DNA of 64,000 nucleotides from Luteimonas chenhongjianii (GCF_002327105.1 NZ_CP023406.1:3162001-3226000), one strand, 5' to 3'. Counted from the first letter of the stretch, positions 46,180 to 56,896 are shown. Notes: generated by a model not told the origin, from the sequence alone. Program-made: numbers and translations.

Positions 46180-47232
46180 CTAGCCCGGCGGCTGGCAGGA
46201 ATCGCGCAGGATCAGGTGCGGCCGCACGCTGGCCAGCGGCCGCAGATCGTCCTCGGGCTGGATGAGCATTGCCGCGGCGATGCGGCCGGTATCGCGCGTG
46301 TCGCGACGGACCGAGGTCAACGGTGGCCACAGGCGCGTCGCCAGCGGGCTGTCGTCGTAGCCGACGACCGACAGCTCGCGCGGCACGCTGATGCCTTCGC
46401 GCATGGCGACCCGATAGACACCGGCGGCCATCTCGTCATTGCCGCAGAAGACCGCCGTTGGACGCTTCTTGCCCGACAGCAGCTTCTCCGCCGCGGCCAC
46501 GCCGGATTCGAAGGTGTAACCGGCCTCCACGATGCGGGACTTGGGCAGTTCGATGCCGCGCTTCTGCAGCGCCGAGAGAAAGCCCCCGGTCCGTTCGATG
46601 GACGAGCGGTAGTCGCGCGGGCCGGTAATCAGGCCGATGTCGCGATGGCCCAGCGACTGCAGATAATCGGCGACCTCGGCGGCGCCGTCGTGGTCATGGG
46701 TGACCACCATGCGCTCGGGCCTGTCCATCGACACCGCGGCGATGCGCACGTAGCGCATCCCGATCGAATCGAGCATCGCGGCCAGCGCCGGGTCCTCGGA
46801 CACGCGTGGTACCAGCATCACGCCATGCAGCTTCTGCTGCTGGACGAATCGGCGCACGCCATCGACGTAATCCGGGCTGCGGCTGTCGCACGGATGCACC
46901 ACCAGCTCGAAGCCCGAACCGCGCAGCGAATCCAGCGCGCCGTACTGCATGTTCACGATGAACTGCGCGGTCGGGTTGTCGTAGACCATGCCGATCAGGA
47001 ACGAGCGCCGGAACGCCAGCCCGCGCGCGAGTGGATCAGGCGAGTAGCCCACCTCGCGCATCAGCGTCTCGACCTTCTCGCGCGTGTCCTGCCGCACCAG
47101 CGGCGAGTGGTTGATGATCCGCGAGACGGTCTTCTTGGACACCCCGGCGAGCCTGGCGATGTCGTTGATCGTCGCCGGCCGCTTCATCTCCACCGGAACC
47201 GTTGCCTTCGGGGTCTTCTTCGCTGCGGGCAT
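46180..47232 (-). CDS. LacI-family transcriptional regulator of the polysaccharide locus
   Basis: A 350-residue regulator. The helix-turn-helix is at about residues 20-45 (ATINDIARLAGVSKKTVSRI), with the hinge region REVGYSPDPLARGL. The effector domain follows the periplasmic-binding fold (SFLIGMVYDNPTAQFIV; GVMLVPRVSEDPAL; VFCGNDEMAAGVY; LSVVGYDDSPLATRLWPPLTSV). A second Met at residue 16 could be the start, since the first 15 residues are only a Lys-rich extension. It lies between the kdu operon and GH43, with four matching operator-like sites nearby, so it probably represses the locus and responds to a pectin-derived uronate. The effector is inferred. Confidence 0.92.
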   Translation of the reverse strand: MPAAKKTPKATVPVEMKRPATINDIARLAGVSKKTVSRIINHSPLVRQDTREKVETLMREVGYSPDPLARGLAFRRSFLIGMVYDNPTAQFIVNMQYGALDSLRGSGFELVVHPCDSRSPDYVDGVRRFVQQQKLHGVMLVPRVSEDPALAAMLDSIGMRYVRIAAVSMDRPERMVVTHDHDGAAEVADYLQSLGHRDIGLITGPRDYRSSIERTGGFLSALQKRGIELPKSRIVEAGYTFESGVAAAEKLLSGKKRPTAVFCGNDEMAAGVYRVAMREGISVPRELSVVGYDDSPLATRLWPPLTSVRRDTRDTGRIAAAMLIQPEDDLRPLASVRPHLILRDSCQPPG

Positions 47233-47284
47233 CGGCCGTTCCGTCCATTGAGTTTTCGCGCAGCATCCATTCTAGCGGTACGGA

Positions 47285-47308
47285 CCGGGCCGTCGAATGA
47301 CGGCCCGG
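47285..47308 (-). terminator. Terminator between GH43 and the LacI-family gene
   Basis: A ten-base-pair stem CCGGGCCGTC/GACGGCCCGG with loop GAAT, 16 bases after the GH43 stop. There is no strong T-tract. It separates GH43 from the lacI-type gene transcriptionally. Confidence 0.5.
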
Positions 47309-47324
47309 CCGTGCGGTGCGACCC

Positions 47325-48956
47325 TCAGTCGAGCGCGCGGTACTGGAAGTTTCGGAAGTGCACCTGGCCCTCGCCGGCCGCATAGATCGCGGGCTTCACC
47401 GCCAGGAACCGCCCGGCCACATTGTGGTGATAGCCGGAAATTTCCATCTGCACCGGATACTTGGTCCAGCTCTCGCCATCGGTGCTGGTGTGAATGGTGA
47501 CGATGTGCTGATCGTTGCGGACACGCATCCACAGCTTGCCGCCCGTCGCGCTGGGCGCGATCTGGGTCGGGCGCTCTTCGCCATAGCGATGCATGATGAA
47601 ACGCTCGCCGTTGCTGCCCACGCCGACGTAGAGCCTGTCGCTGTAGAACAGCAGCGCCCCGCCCTGCGCGCCCGGCTCGATCTCCATCTCCACCTGGAAC
47701 TCGTAGGACTTGTCGCCGGCGATGACCGTCAGCGGCGAGCTGTCGCGCGGCTGCGTGCCCTTGCCCTGCAAGCTCAGGGTGCCGTCGCCGAACGACAGCC
47801 GTTCGTACTCGTTCGGCGTCGGGTTGTAGAACGACCACTGCGCGCCCAGCCGTCCGCTGCTGAAATCATCCGACAGCGCCATGCCGTGTTCGCCGACGGA
47901 CTCGCCCGCCGGCTTGGCCAGCGGCTGGCCGAGGTCGCCGCCCTTGGCCACGAACCAGCCGGCGTCGGTCCATTCGATCGGCTCCAGCAGCGCCTGCCGG
48001 CCGAGCGTCCAGTACCCGTTCTCGTAGCCGTGATACATCATCCACCAGCGGTCGTCGGTGCCTTCGACAATCGTCGCGTGGCCTCGCGACCACCACGGCT
48101 CATCGCGGCTGACGGTCCGCACGATCGGATTGTGCGGCGAGTTCTCCCACGGTCCATGGATCGAACGCGAACGCGCAGTGATCACCATATGCCCGGTCGG
48201 CGGGCCGGCAGTGCCGCCGACGGCAGTGGTCATGTAGTACCAGCCGTCGCGGAAGTTGATCTTCGGCCCTTCCTGCGCGTAGGCCTCGACGTCCCATTCC
48301 GCGGGATACTGCCAGCCGTCGTAGACGTGCTTGGCTTCGCCCACGACGCTCAGGCCGTCGTCCGAGAGCTGCACGTAGGCGCCCCCGCTGAGGAACAGAT
48401 AGCGCTTGCCGTCTTCGCCGACCGCGTGCCCGGGATCGATGTAGCGGCCAAGACCGATGTTGACTGGCTCGCTCCATGGCCCCCTGATGTCGTCGGCCCA
48501 GACCACATAGTTGCTGCGCTCGCTGCCCTCGGTACCGCCGGTCCGCGCCGGGAAGTAGATGAAGTACCGGCCATCGTGCTTGATGATGTCCGGCGCCCAG
48601 ATCGAGCCGACGTTCTTCGTGATCGCGTGGCCCAGCGGCTGCCAGTTCACGAGATCGCGCGAATGCCACAGCGGCAGGCCCGGATATGCATCGAACGAGG
48701 ACAGGGTCAGGTAGTAGTCTTCGCCGTCCTTGAGCACCGAGGGGTCGGGACGGTCGCCGGCGAAGACCGGATTGAGGAAGGTGCCGTCGCCGAGATCGGC
48801 CTTGCGCTGGTTCTCGATGCCGCGTGCCCAGGGCGACGCCTCCGAAGCACCCGCCGTCGCGCTGGCGGGGGTCGCTGCAACAGTACCGGCGGCATACGAC
48901 AGGCCGGCCAGGCAGCAGGCAACGAGCAGGGGGGCACGCAACATTGATCGCGACAT
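47325..48956 (-). CDS. Exported GH43 glycoside hydrolase with C-terminal beta-sandwich domain
   Basis: A 543-residue exported enzyme. After a signal peptide (residues 1-28), the five-bladed propeller begins FLNPVFAGDRPDPSVLKDGEDYYLT, where DPS holds the catalytic base. The pKa-modulating Asp is in RYIDPGHAVGEDG and the acid Glu is in AYAQEGPKINFRDGWYYM. From about residue 360, a concanavalin-like domain of the beta-xylosidase C-terminal type follows (ALSDDFSSGRLGAQWSFYNP). It probably trims arabinose, xylose or galactose side chains of pectic glycans. The ATG at 48956 starts the signal peptide. A candidate operator lies about 40-55 bases upstream. Confidence 0.92.
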   Translation of the reverse strand: MSRSMLRAPLLVACCLAGLSYAAGTVAATPASATAGASEASPWARGIENQRKADLGDGTFLNPVFAGDRPDPSVLKDGEDYYLTLSSFDAYPGLPLWHSRDLVNWQPLGHAITKNVGSIWAPDIIKHDGRYFIYFPARTGGTEGSERSNYVVWADDIRGPWSEPVNIGLGRYIDPGHAVGEDGKRYLFLSGGAYVQLSDDGLSVVGEAKHVYDGWQYPAEWDVEAYAQEGPKINFRDGWYYMTTAVGGTAGPPTGHMVITARSRSIHGPWENSPHNPIVRTVSRDEPWWSRGHATIVEGTDDRWWMMYHGYENGYWTLGRQALLEPIEWTDAGWFVAKGGDLGQPLAKPAGESVGEHGMALSDDFSSGRLGAQWSFYNPTPNEYERLSFGDGTLSLQGKGTQPRDSSPLTVIAGDKSYEFQVEMEIEPGAQGGALLFYSDRLYVGVGSNGERFIMHRYGEERPTQIAPSATGGKLWMRVRNDQHIVTIHTSTDGESWTKYPVQMEISGYHHNVAGRFLAVKPAIYAAGEGQVHFRNFQYRALD

Positions 48957-48994
48957 CAGCAACTCCGTAGGGGAAACATGCGGCTCACCTGTTA

Positions 48995-49010
48995 ATGACA
49001 CCGCTGGTCA
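48995..49010 (+). promoter_or_regulatory. Candidate LacI-family operator at GH43
   Basis: ATGACACCGCTGGTCA. The outer TGAC/GTCA arms form an imperfect palindrome. It lies 39 bases upstream of the GH43 start and shares ATGACACCG with the other sites. Confidence 0.6.
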
Positions 49011-49119
49011 ACAGACCCTACCAGACAGGCCTGATTCCATCATTTTGCGATGCAGCAAGGCTTTTTACAGGCGCGACGTTACAGTCCCGGCAACGCCCGA
49101 TTCGCAAATCGCACCAGAA

Positions 49120-49135
49120 ATGACACCGATAGCCA
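49120..49135 (+). promoter_or_regulatory. Candidate LacI-family operator upstream of the MFS porter
   Basis: ATGACACCGATAGCCA. It shares the nine-base core with the other sites, 125 bases from the GH43-proximal site and 230 bases before the MFS start. Confidence 0.5.
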
Positions 49136-49364
49136 ACGTGCCGGAGCCGGGACTCGGCAGCGGGCGCATCGCGCGGGCTCCGGTCGTGGCGATGGGCGGC
49201 CTCCGCCGCAGACAACACGACGCGCAGGATCGGCGCGAGTTTGCGTTACGCTCGCGCCGAGCCGAGCCGGCACAACGGGCGGCAGCCGCATCACGAGAAC
49301 CTGATCAACCCGTACCTGCGCCGCTGAACCTACGCCGCGCAATCACTTCGCAAGGGGAAGCAGC

Positions 49365-50773
<1,409 letters not shown>

Positions 50774-50774
<1 letters not shown>

Positions 50775-51646
50775 TGCAGCTCGGCCTGGCCGCGAACCGG
50801 CGTCACCACGCCAACGGGGATGCCGCCCTGTTCCGCTGGCTGCACGCCAGCGGCGCGGGTTTGCGCGAACTCGGGGTGAGCCTGCACGCGGTCGGCCGCA
50901 CCTTCGATGCGATCCACGAGCGCGGCGCGCTCGCCGGCTATGACGGCCTCCGGCGCTACCCGTATGGCCGCGAGGGCGGCCTGATGAAACTCGTCGCCGA
51001 AGTCGTCGGCATGGGTGAGGACCGCACGCTCGATGGCGCCATTTACTTCATCGATCCGGTTGATCCCTCCTCGATCTTCCCCGAGGCCGTCGCTCTCAAG
51101 CGCCAGTGTGTGATCCAGGGCAAGCCATTCCTCTCCACCGTCGCTTCGGCGCGCGACTGGGTGGAAAGCGAGCGCATCCATGCAGGCCTGGTACCGGATG
51201 CCGGCGCGGACGATCTGTACCGTTTCACCGGCCAGACGGTGGCCCTGATCGCACACGATGCGCTCAAGCCGCGCATGCTTGAATTCGCCGACCGACATTT
51301 CGACCTGCTGTCCCGCTTCGCCTCGCGCGTGGCCACCGGGACCACTGGCCTGCGTCTCAACGAACTCGCCTGGCGCCGCGGATGGCCGCAGGGTCAGGCC
51401 TGGACGCAGCGCTTCCAGAGCGGCCCGCTCGGCGGCGATGCGCAGATCGCCGACCTCGTGCTCGACGGCCGCTGCCAGCGCGCGGTGTTCTTCGAGGATC
51501 CGCACGTCGCGAGGCAGCACGAGGCCGACATCCAGCTTCTGGAGCGCGCCGTCACGACAGTGACCGACACCGTGGCGTGTCTGACGTCACCGGGAGTGGC
51601 CGATCGATGGGCGGTGGCGGCGACGCGGCGGGCGACGCTGGCCTGA
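50774..51646 (+). CDS. Two-domain methylglyoxal synthase-like protein
   Basis: A 290-residue protein with two MGS-like domains. The C-terminal one (about 154-280) keeps the residues known from E. coli MgsA: His161, Asp162 and Lys165 (VALIAHDALK), the phosphate-binding ATGTTG loop, Asp222 in SGPLGGDAQ, and His249/Asp252 after FFEDP. The N-terminal domain (about 1-135) has the same fold pattern (GREGGLMKLVAEV; AIYFIDPVDPSS; GKPFLSTVASARDW), but Leu70 sits where the catalytic Asp should be and the His is lost. The enzyme would convert dihydroxyacetone phosphate to methylglyoxal. Its start overlaps the MFS stop (TGATG), so the two are made together. Most MgsA proteins have one domain of about 150 residues. 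Confidence 0.87.
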
Positions 51647-52135
51647 GTCGGCAGTGCTGCACACGCGGCGGCCTGCCACGCATGTTTCGGCCTGAGCGGT
51701 GTAATCGGCCACGAGGGGGGCCGGGGCCAGCGCGTTTGCGTGGTGCCGGCTGGGCCCCCGCCTGCTCTCCATCACCCTCAGGCCAGAACGTGTCGTCCCC
51801 ACGCGCACCGCTTTGCAGCAACACTGCCCGGGTTCGAATACTGCCAGGCAAGGTCACGGCGCGCGTTCCGGCGGCGCCAAGGCGGTTACACCGCATCGGT
51901 CCGCGTACCGGACGAAGTTGCTGCCTCCTGCCCTGCACGAGAAACCGCACGGGACGCTAGCAAAACCTCATCGGCTGCGTTTCGCCGCGCGGCGCCACCT
52001 GCGCCAGGCATCTGCGAACTGACCCGCGTCAGACCGCGGATCCGGAAGCGGAAATGGCCGCCGGCACGCGCGAGGGACCTCGGAACAGAAACGGCCCCGC
52101 AAGCGGGGCCGTTTGAACACTCAAGACAATGGCCG
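51647..52135. other. Intergenic region between convergent operons
   Basis: About 490 bases between the methylglyoxal-synthase-like gene and the end of the TRAP operon. Apart from the terminator at 52089-52114, no gene, repeat or RNA was recognised. Confidence 0.5.
52089..52114 (-). terminator. Terminator of the hydratase-TRAP operon
   Basis: An eleven-base-pair stem AAACGGCCCCG/CGGGGCCGTTT with a four-base loop, 22 bases after the dctM-type stop. On the minus strand it runs into TTTCTGTT. Confidence 0.75.
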
Positions 52136-53419
52136 TCAGCCGCGCAGCACCCCCGGCAGCCACAACGACAGACCCGGGAACAGCGCCACGATGAGCAGCA
52201 CCACCAGACCTGCAATCCAGAACGGCCAGATCGTGCGCATGCTCTCGCCGACGGTGATCTTGCCGATCGCCGTGCCGATGAACAGCACCGAGCCCACCGG
52301 CGGCGTCACCAGTCCCAGGCCGCCAGCGAGTACCAGCACCAGGCCGAAGTGGATCGGATCGATGCCGTAGGCGCGGGCGACCGGCAGGAAGATGGGCGTG
52401 CAGATCAGGATCAGCGGCGCCAGGTCCATGAAGGTGCCCAGCAGCAGCAGGACCAGGATGATCATCAGCAGCACGGCGAGCTTGCTGTGCGCGAACGACT
52501 GCAGGAACTCGACCGCAGCCGACGGCACCTGAAGGTAGGCCAGCAGCCAGCCGAATACCGACGCCGTCGCGATCACGAACAGGATCACACCGGTGCTGCG
52601 CGCGGCATGGACGATGGTCGCGCGGAACTCGGCCAGGCGCAGCTGGCGGTAGAGGATCACGGTGACCAGCAGCGCATAGACCACCGCGATCGCCGCACTC
52701 TCCACCGCGGTGAAGATCCCCATGCGGATACCGACGAAGATCAGTGCGACGAGCCCGAGGCCCGGCAGCGCCGATACCAGGCGCAGCAGCACAGCGCGCC
52801 AGCCCGGGAAGATCTCCACGCCGTAGCCGCGATGACGCGCCACCAGATAGCCGGTGAACATCAGCACGACCGTCATCAGCAGCGCCGGCGCGATGCCCGC
52901 GGCGAACAGATCGGCAATCGACAGTCCGCCGCCAGCCGCTGCAGTGAACAGGATCAGGTTGTGCGAAGGCGGCACCAGCAGCGCGACCAGCGCCGCGGTG
53001 ATGCTGACGTTGACCGCGAAGTCACGGTCGTAGCCGCGCTTGACCATCTGCGGAATCATCGTGCCGCCAACCGCCGATACGTCGGCGATTGCCGAACCCG
53101 ACACACCGCCGAAGAACAGCGAAGACAGGATCGAAACCTGTCCCAGTCCGCCGCGCATGCGTCCGACCAGCGAGGACGCCAGCGAGATCAGCCGCTCCGA
53201 GATGCCGCCGCGCATCATGATTTCGCCGGCGAAGATGAAGAGCGGGATCGCGATCAGCGAGGCCGAGCCGATGCCGGCCGAGACCTGCTGGACCAGCACG
53301 ATGGACGGCAGGTCGAGATAGAGCAGCGTCGCCAGCGCCGCAGCGGCAAGCGCGAAAGCGACCGGTACGCCGAGCACCAGCAGCAGGGCGAAGACGATGA
53401 ACAGAATCGCGATTCCCAT
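52136..53419 (-). CDS. TRAP transporter large permease (DctM family)
   Basis: A 427-residue, multi-spanning ion-coupled permease of the TRAP type. Family blocks are IPLFIFAGEIMMRGGISERLI, FFGGVSGSAIADVSAVGG and MIPQMVKRGYDRDFA, then LVPPSHNLILF, LLLGTFMDLAPLILICTPIFLP and LGLVTPPVGSVLF. The ATG at 53419 is chosen because the hydrophobic family N-terminus (MGIAILFIVFALLL) starts there; it lies one base after the dctQ-type stop. It works with the small permease and the solute receptor encoded upstream. Confidence 0.95.
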   Translation of the reverse strand: MGIAILFIVFALLLVLGVPVAFALAAAALATLLYLDLPSIVLVQQVSAGIGSASLIAIPLFIFAGEIMMRGGISERLISLASSLVGRMRGGLGQVSILSSLFFGGVSGSAIADVSAVGGTMIPQMVKRGYDRDFAVNVSITAALVALLVPPSHNLILFTAAAGGGLSIADLFAAGIAPALLMTVVLMFTGYLVARHRGYGVEIFPGWRAVLLRLVSALPGLGLVALIFVGIRMGIFTAVESAAIAVVYALLVTVILYRQLRLAEFRATIVHAARSTGVILFVIATASVFGWLLAYLQVPSAAVEFLQSFAHSKLAVLLMIILVLLLLGTFMDLAPLILICTPIFLPVARAYGIDPIHFGLVLVLAGGLGLVTPPVGSVLFIGTAIGKITVGESMRTIWPFWIAGLVVLLIVALFPGLSLWLPGVLRG

Positions 53420-53420
53420 G

Positions 53421-53939
53421 TCAGCGGCCCTCCCCGGCCGACGGGGCGCGCAGCACGCCAACGAGTTGATTGAGTGCGAACACGACCATCAGCGCGCCAC
53501 CGAGCGACAGCGGCAGGTAGTTGATGCTCTGCGGAAGCGATGCGCCGGCGGCCTTGATGTGCAGGCCGTCGAGCAGCAGCACCGCGCCCCAGTAGGCGAC
53601 GACCGCACCGATGGCGACGACCACGCCGGGGATCAGCAGATCCACGAGTTTCCGGATCGTCGGCCGCATGTGTTCCTGCAGCAGGAAGAAGCCGAAATGG
53701 CGGCGGGTATGCACGCCGGCCGCGGCGCCGAGGCTCATCGCGATGCTCAGCAGCAGCAACGTTACCGGCTCGGTCCAGCTTGGCGAGTCATTCATCACAT
53801 AGCGGGCGAACACCTGCCAGCCCTGCACGATCACCAGCCCGAACAGGGCGGTGGCGGCAATGGCGATGACGGCGTCGGCCAGGCGGTCGAGCGCACTCTT
53901 GGCGGCCTCGTCAGGCGCGAGGATCGTGTCTTCGGACAT
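53421..53939 (-). CDS. TRAP transporter small permease (DctQ family)
   Basis: A 172-residue protein with four predicted membrane spans and the DctQ pattern (ALFGLVIVQGWQVFARYVMNDSPSWTEPVTLLLL is split by loops; WTEP is the hallmark). It joins the large permease to the periplasmic receptor. Gene spacing to dctP (29 bases) and dctM (one base) shows one operon. Confidence 0.93.
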   Translation of the reverse strand: MSEDTILAPDEAAKSALDRLADAVIAIAATALFGLVIVQGWQVFARYVMNDSPSWTEPVTLLLLSIAMSLGAAAGVHTRRHFGFFLLQEHMRPTIRKLVDLLIPGVVVAIGAVVAYWGAVLLLDGLHIKAAGASLPQSINYLPLSLGGALMVVFALNQLVGVLRAPSAGEGR

Positions 53940-53968
53940 CGTGGATTCCCGTGTCGGATTCAGTCGGA

Positions 53969-54961
53969 TCAGGCGAGGTCGCGGATGCGACGGTAGAGGG
54001 TCTGGAGTTCCGGCTGCCGGAGGTAGCGCTCACGGATCGGCTGCGCCGCGCTGCGGAAGGCATCCATGTCGACCTCGTTCAACTCGATACCGTACTCGGC
54101 GACCTGCTGGCGCGCGGCGCCTTCGGACTCGTCCCACAACCGCCGCATCTGCGAAACCGACGCGCGCGCGGTGTCGATCAACAGGTCGCGGTCGGAGGGA
54201 CGCAGTGCATCGAGCGAGCGCCGCGAGATCAGCAGAATGTCGGGCGCATAGGAGTGCTCGCTCTGCGACCAGTAACGCGCGGCCTCGAAATGACGGCTGG
54301 AATGGAAGCTGCGCATGTTGTTCTCGGCGCCGTCGATCATGTGCGTCTCCATGCCGGAGAACGTGTCGCCCAGCGACATCGGCGTGGGATTCGCGCCGAG
54401 CAGGCGAACCAGTTCGATGAACATGTCCGACGAGGCGACGCGCAGCTTCAGCCCTTGCAGGTCCTTCGGGGTGACGATCGGATGGCGGGTGTTGTAGAAG
54501 CAGCGCGCGCCGCTGTCGTAGACCGCGAGACCGACGAGATCACGGGAGCCGAAGCCATCGAGCACGGTCTGCGCCACGCCGCTGTCGAGCGCGTGGCGCA
54601 TGTGCGCGACGGAATCGAACGCATAGGGCAGGCACAGCGCGGTGGTCAGCGGAAACGCGTTGTTGAGCGCGCCCGAATACACACGGGTCATGTCGATCGC
54701 GCCGAAGCGCGCCATGTCGATCGCTTCCGCTTCGCGGCCCAGCTGGCCCGAATGGTACTGCCGCAGCCGCACACGGCCGCCGGTCTCGCGTTCGAGCACC
54801 TCGCCGATCCAGCGCACGGCTTCGACGGTCGGATAGTTGGACACGTGCACATCGGTGGCGGTCAGCACCGTGGCCGCATCGTCGGCACGAAGTGCGCTCG
54901 GCAGAAGTGGCGCAGCACAGGCCGCGCCGAGTCCTGCGAGGAAGGCGCGGCGCGTCGTCAT
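53969..54961 (-). CDS. TRAP transporter solute-binding protein (DctP family), Tat-type signal
   Basis: A 330-residue periplasmic receptor. The N-terminus MTTRRAFLAGLGAACAAPLLP has a twin-Arg motif (RRAFL), suggesting Tat export. The mature part shows RLRQYHSGQLGREAEAIDMARFGAIDMTR in blocks and GLKLRVASSDMFIELVRLLGANPTPMSLGDTF, including the Arg (LRV) that binds the substrate carboxylate in this family. The ligand is probably an organic or sugar acid, consistent with a uronate locus; identity is inference. The start overlaps the hydratase stop (ATGA). Confidence 0.94.
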   Translation of the reverse strand: MTTRRAFLAGLGAACAAPLLPSALRADDAATVLTATDVHVSNYPTVEAVRWIGEVLERETGGRVRLRQYHSGQLGREAEAIDMARFGAIDMTRVYSGALNNAFPLTTALCLPYAFDSVAHMRHALDSGVAQTVLDGFGSRDLVGLAVYDSGARCFYNTRHPIVTPKDLQGLKLRVASSDMFIELVRLLGANPTPMSLGDTFSGMETHMIDGAENNMRSFHSSRHFEAARYWSQSEHSYAPDILLISRRSLDALRPSDRDLLIDTARASVSQMRRLWDESEGAARQQVAEYGIELNEVDMDAFRSAAQPIRERYLRQPELQTLYRRIRDLA

Positions 54962-55806
54962 GCAGCACCAGTCCCGGCCGCGCCCGCGGCCTCGACGGTG
55001 GCAACGATCTCGCCATGCCCCTCGAACACCAGCCGTGCGCGCTGGCCCGGCAGGATGTCGTGGATGCCGGTGGCATTTCCGGTCGCGATCAGTTCGCCGC
55101 GCTTGAGCGGGCGGCCGCGTCGCGCCGAGCGCGACAGTGCGAACGCGAACGCCTGCCGCAGTCCACCGGGCAGGGTGGTCGCACCGCCGGTGCCGACGAC
55201 GACATCATCGATACGGCTCTCGACGCGCAGGGCGGCGTCGTCGAGCCGGGTCCACTGCGGAATCTCCGCGCCGACCACCAGACCGTTGTTGTTGCCGAAA
55301 TCGGAAACCACCACCAGCGGGCCGAGCTGGTTGATCGTGGCCAGCGGACTGCTGGCGACTTCCAGCCCGACGAACAGTGTCGCCGGCAGGGCCGCGGCCT
55401 CTTCGGGTGTCCACTCGGTCTTGTCGGCCGGCGCATCGGCGTCCAGGCGCAGCACATATTCCGCTTCGATCGCGCCGAAGCCGCCCGCGAAGACGGCGAT
55501 ACGCAGGTCGTCGCCGACCTGTTGCAGATTGCGGCGGAAGACCGGGCCCAGCAGGCGGTCGTCCCCGGAGGAATCGCGGCGTTCGGGGGCGATATATCCC
55601 ACCTTCCAGCCGACGAGTTCGTCGCCCCATTCGGCGATCGCCGAGTCCTGCACGCCGTAGGCATCGACAAGCGTTTCGGGAATCGTTCCGGGGAATTCTG
55701 CGAGCGCCTCACCTGCCCGCCGCGCGCGCAGGAATGCGTCGACGATGGGTCGTTTCGCGTCCGCGGATGCGTCCGGCGTGTCCGGACCCGCGATGGCCTT
55801 GTTCAA
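54958..55806 (-). CDS. FAH-family hydratase/hydrolase (2-keto-4-pentenoate hydratase-like)
   Basis: A 282-residue cytosolic protein of the 2-keto-4-pentenoate hydratase group. Visible blocks are YGVQDSAIAEWGDELVGWKVGYIAP, the metal-binding AIEAEYVLRLD (ExE), and FVGLEVASSPLATINQLGPLVVVSDFGNN, in segments. RGELIATGNATGIHDILPGQ near the end is typical. The start is TTG at 55806, backed by AGGAG seven bases upstream. As the first gene of the TRAP operon it probably acts on the imported acid or its product. It is not a standard step in the KduI/KduD route, so its substrate is open. Confidence 0.87.
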   Translation of the reverse strand: MNKAIAGPDTPDASADAKRPIVDAFLRARRAGEALAEFPGTIPETLVDAYGVQDSAIAEWGDELVGWKVGYIAPERRDSSGDDRLLGPVFRRNLQQVGDDLRIAVFAGGFGAIEAEYVLRLDADAPADKTEWTPEEAAALPATLFVGLEVASSPLATINQLGPLVVVSDFGNNNGLVVGAEIPQWTRLDDAALRVESRIDDVVVGTGGATTLPGGLRQAFAFALSRSARRGRPLKRGELIATGNATGIHDILPGQRARLVFEGHGEIVATVEAAGAAGTGAA

Positions 55807-55866
55807 CTCGGTCTCCTGGGTGTTGTTGCTGCGCCGCAGAACACGGGCGCCGATGATGTCTTGTAT

Positions 55867-55882
55867 GGTAAACCGGTGTCAT
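55867..55882 (-). promoter_or_regulatory. Candidate LacI-family operator between the hydratase and esterase operons
   Basis: On the minus strand ATGACACCGGTTTACC, nearly identical to the kduI site. It lies 61 bases from the hydratase start and 55 from the esterase start, so it could control both directions. Confidence 0.62.
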
Positions 55883-55936
55883 CTTCAATGTGCACTGCGG
55901 CAAAACGCAGGCCACGCAGCGGATGGAAGGCGGTAA

Positions 55937-56896
55937 ATGGGGCGATTTTCAATAACGTTCGCGCGGTGCCTGATGCTGGCGCCGCTGCTTGCCGGCAGCG
56001 CCTGGGCGGCGACCCCGGCGCGGGAAGACACCGCGCCCATCCTGCGGCTGTGGCCGGACACGCCCCGGGTCGCGCCGCGGATCACTGAACGCAGCGATGA
56101 TCCCGCGCTGCCCGACCGGATCATCGAGGATGTCCGCGACCCCTATCTCGTCGTCTACAGGCCCGCGCGCCGGAACGGCATCGCGCTGCTGGTGACACCG
56201 GGCGGCGGCTATGCCCGCATCGTGCTGGACAAGGAAGGCACGGCGCTCGTCCCGCAGTTCGTGGACGCGGCGGGCTTCACCCTGTTCGTGCTGCGCTATC
56301 GCCTGCCCGATGCCGTCCACGGCGAAGGCGCGGACGCGCCGCTGGTCGATGCCCAGCGCGCGATGCGCCTGATCCGGGCGCAGGCGGCCGACTACGGCAT
56401 CGATCCGCAGCGCGTCGGCGTCATGGGTTTCTCGGCCGGCGGCCATGTCGCGGCGCGACTGGCGACGACCCCCGAGACCCTCTACCGCGTGACCGACGGC
56501 GCCGACGCGCAATCGGCGCGTCCGGACTTCGCCCTGCTGGTCTATCCAGTGAGCTCGATGCACGCGCCGCTCGCGCATGCCGGCTCCCGCGATCGGCTGC
56601 TGGCCGCCAGCGGCGGAAGCGCCGATCAGGCCGTGCTCGACCGCCTGTCTCCGGAACTGCAACTCGGACCCGGGACGCCGCCACTGTTCCTGCTGCATGC
56701 GCAGGACGACGACGTCGTGCCGGTGGGCAATGCCCTTGCCCTGCATGCGGCGGCTTTGCGTGCCGGCGTACCGGCCGCTTTGCACGTCTTTCCCCGCGGC
56801 GGGCATGGCTTCGGGACCCGCGGCGCAACCGGCGCTCTGGCCCGATGGCCACAGCTCGCCATCGACTGGATCCACGAACAGACCCCAGGCCCATGA
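55937..56896 (+). CDS. Exported alpha/beta-hydrolase esterase (BD-FAE/acetylesterase-like)
   Basis: A 319-residue exported esterase. The signal peptide (FARCLMLAPLLAGSAWA) is followed by LLVTPGGGYARIVLDKEG (oxyanion GGGY), nucleophile Ser in GVMGFSAGGHVAARLA, Asp in LLHAQDDDVVPVGNAL, and His in FPRGGHGFG. This pattern resembles bacterial acetyl/feruloyl esterases found with hemicellulases and pectinases. It probably removes ester groups from plant-wall oligosaccharides. It is first of an esterase-rich operon and is divergent from the hydratase with a shared operator-like site. The stop overlaps the next start. Confidence 0.87.
   Translation: MGRFSITFARCLMLAPLLAGSAWAATPAREDTAPILRLWPDTPRVAPRITERSDDPALPDRIIEDVRDPYLVVYRPARRNGIALLVTPGGGYARIVLDKEGTALVPQFVDAAGFTLFVLRYRLPDAVHGEGADAPLVDAQRAMRLIRAQAADYGIDPQRVGVMGFSAGGHVAARLATTPETLYRVTDGADAQSARPDFALLVYPVSSMHAPLAHAGSRDRLLAASGGSADQAVLDRLSPELQLGPGTPPLFLLHAQDDDVVPVGNALALHAAALRAGVPAALHVFPRGGHGFGTRGATGALARWPQLAIDWIHEQTPGP

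Larger units (their letters stand above)
48957..49364. other. Divergent control region of GH43 and the MFS sugar porter
   Basis: About 400 bases without a gene. It holds two operator-like sites (48995-49010 and 49120-49135) and is less GC-rich than the flanks near 49000-49130. This is presumably where both divergent promoters lie. Confidence 0.55.

Noticed and set aside
51555..51580. GACCGACACCGTGG as a further LacI operator
   Set aside because: It lies inside the coding sequence of the methylglyoxal-synthase-like gene and lacks the ATGACACCG core.
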